Below, one piece after another: positions 62,985-64,000 of a DNA stretch of 64,000 nucleotides (the stretch's first letter is position 1; each line of letters opens with the position of its first letter). Origin of the DNA: Siphonodentalium dalli (lineage: Eukaryota; Mollusca; Scaphopoda; Gadilida; Siphonodentaliidae); assembly GCA_032622095.1 (NCBI GenBank), contig CP136069.1, positions 162,057,043 to 162,121,042 of the forward strand, read 5' to 3'. Below the pieces are notes generated by a model. It did not search any database. It was given only the letters and a program-made list of their open reading frames with translations, and had not been told where the DNA came from. Made by a program: the position numbers and the translations under genes.

Positions 62985-64000
62985 TAACCAATACGATTAT
63001 AATCCAACAAATTTGTAACAGTGTTCCCCCTTTATGTACCGGACGACAGGCCATCTCTTGTTTCAACGGGTTCGATTATAGAACTAATATTTGTCATCGG
63101 GAAACAGGCAACCAAAAAACTATACGCCCAACACACAGGCAAGACAATAGGGTCATGTGCCCTGAAGAATGTGACAACAAAGAGCGTTTGTTGCTGAATT
63201 GTCCCGAGATGGCGTAAAATAAAGAACGTTTGTCTGGAGAGTTAAACCAATAATACATTACAGTGTCAGTCCGCATATAATAAAACATAACTTTAGTACT
63301 ATATTATATTCATGTCATGCGTGTACATGCGTGTATGCCACACCATCAGGACAACTTCGGTTTCTGGTCGCTCCCATTAGGAGGGGGAGAATGTGTCTAT
63401 TTCTCAAACAAAGTGGTCTTGATTGATCTGCAGGGCCGTTTTCATATACATTAAGGGAATTCAAATAACGCTTAAGTACTTCATGTCCAATTATTAATAA
63501 ACACAAACAATGGTATCCCGTGTTGATTACCTGGATTACCTGAACTGTGATTTTGATGACATTATTTGGTTTGGCGTTGGCCACATTGTAGAGGTTCAAA
63601 TAAGTCAATATACTACGGTGGTAAAATCGTAACAAGAGCTGTAACTCTACATATACTCATCTTCTTGTGCATTTAGCTCTCGGGTGAGTTTGCGATCCTG
63701 TTCATTTCCACCCCGTCACAAGGACACGCTGCAACATCAGCCTGCAATGCAGAGTTCAGTCCCATACACAAAGATGGCGCCTTGAACAACAACTCGATTT
63801 TGGTGGGAGCTTGAAATTAGTTTTTACGGCGATCAACAACTCTTATTGTGCACAAATCATTTCTAAGGTACTACCATATACATCGAACTATCAACATATA
63901 TGGTTTGTGTAAATTTCTGAAGCTGATTTTCAGTAAAACAAATGAAATTACTGCAGTGAAATTAAATTTCTCAAATTCGTTGTATTGACCTTTGAAAACA
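62985..64000. other. no gene recognised
   Basis: No domain-bearing frame; the 106-codon minus-strand frame at 63315-63635 has no recognisable motif. AAAGAGCGTTTG and AAAGAACGTTTG words occur at 63180 and 63223. Confidence 0.4.

Overview
The window looks like nuclear DNA of an animal, most likely a marine invertebrate. It is AT-rich, nearly empty of long open frames, and full of microsatellites, minisatellites, satellite arrays, palindromic MITE-like elements, 5'-truncated LINE copies and a tRNA-like SINE. Nothing suggests bacterial operons, phage or CRISPR. The LINE types (an L1/Tx1-like copy and several CR1/Jockey-type copies), the PIN-like/CXC orphan gene and the basic LINE ORF1-like protein are types I associate with lophotrochozoans and other marine invertebrates, but the phylum cannot be fixed from the sequence. 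I recognise no intact host gene; all recognisable protein coding is of mobile-element origin or decayed.

Layout. 0-6 kb: a 167-bp tandem repeat, three copies of a dispersed repeat tail ending in CA/TA microsatellites, a 1.8-kb hAT-like non-autonomous element (2309-4104) and a 1.2-kb foldback element whose arms are short tandem repeats (4256-5489). 6-8.5 kb: a 45-bp minisatellite and a decayed L1/Tx1-like LINE. 8.8-12.1 kb: a foldback element with long arms of ~363-bp repeats enclosing a decayed PIN-like plus CXC-domain gene. 13-20 kb: a LINE-tail copy, a local duplication and a 2-kb TIR element carrying a nested mariner-type MITE and a second palindrome. 20.6-22.4 kb: a 5'-truncated LINE with a long open RT frame. 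22.4-27 kb: palindromic MITEs, including TTAA-flanked double-hairpin elements, and a zinc-finger remnant. 28.7-30.2 kb: a 68-bp satellite abutting a 141-bp palindrome. 31-38 kb: nested palindromes, CTTAAG-rich foldbacks, CAGTAATG MITEs and a LINE C-terminal remnant. 39.6-42.3 kb: a TTAA-flanked composite in which two 451-bp TIR elements bracket a 900-bp tandem duplication. 42.8-48.2 kb: more satellite, tRNA-like/SINE sequence and more double hairpins. 50-58.9 kb: further palindromes, a compact retroelement with a 236-aa basic ORF and an 11-bp target duplication, a LINE C-terminal remnant, a 27-bp minisatellite and a 640-bp foldback. 59-64 kb: dispersed repeats and a final LINE ORF2 remnant.

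Two themes stand out. First, one orphan gene family (PIN-like nuclease core plus CXC domain) sits inside a foldback element, which suggests it is a transposon gene. Second, one 67-bp near-perfect hairpin recurs in inverted pairs inside at least three different terminal contexts (TTAA/CCCTTTACCC, TTAA/CCTTCC and TGTGACCCGCC), as if it were a captured module.
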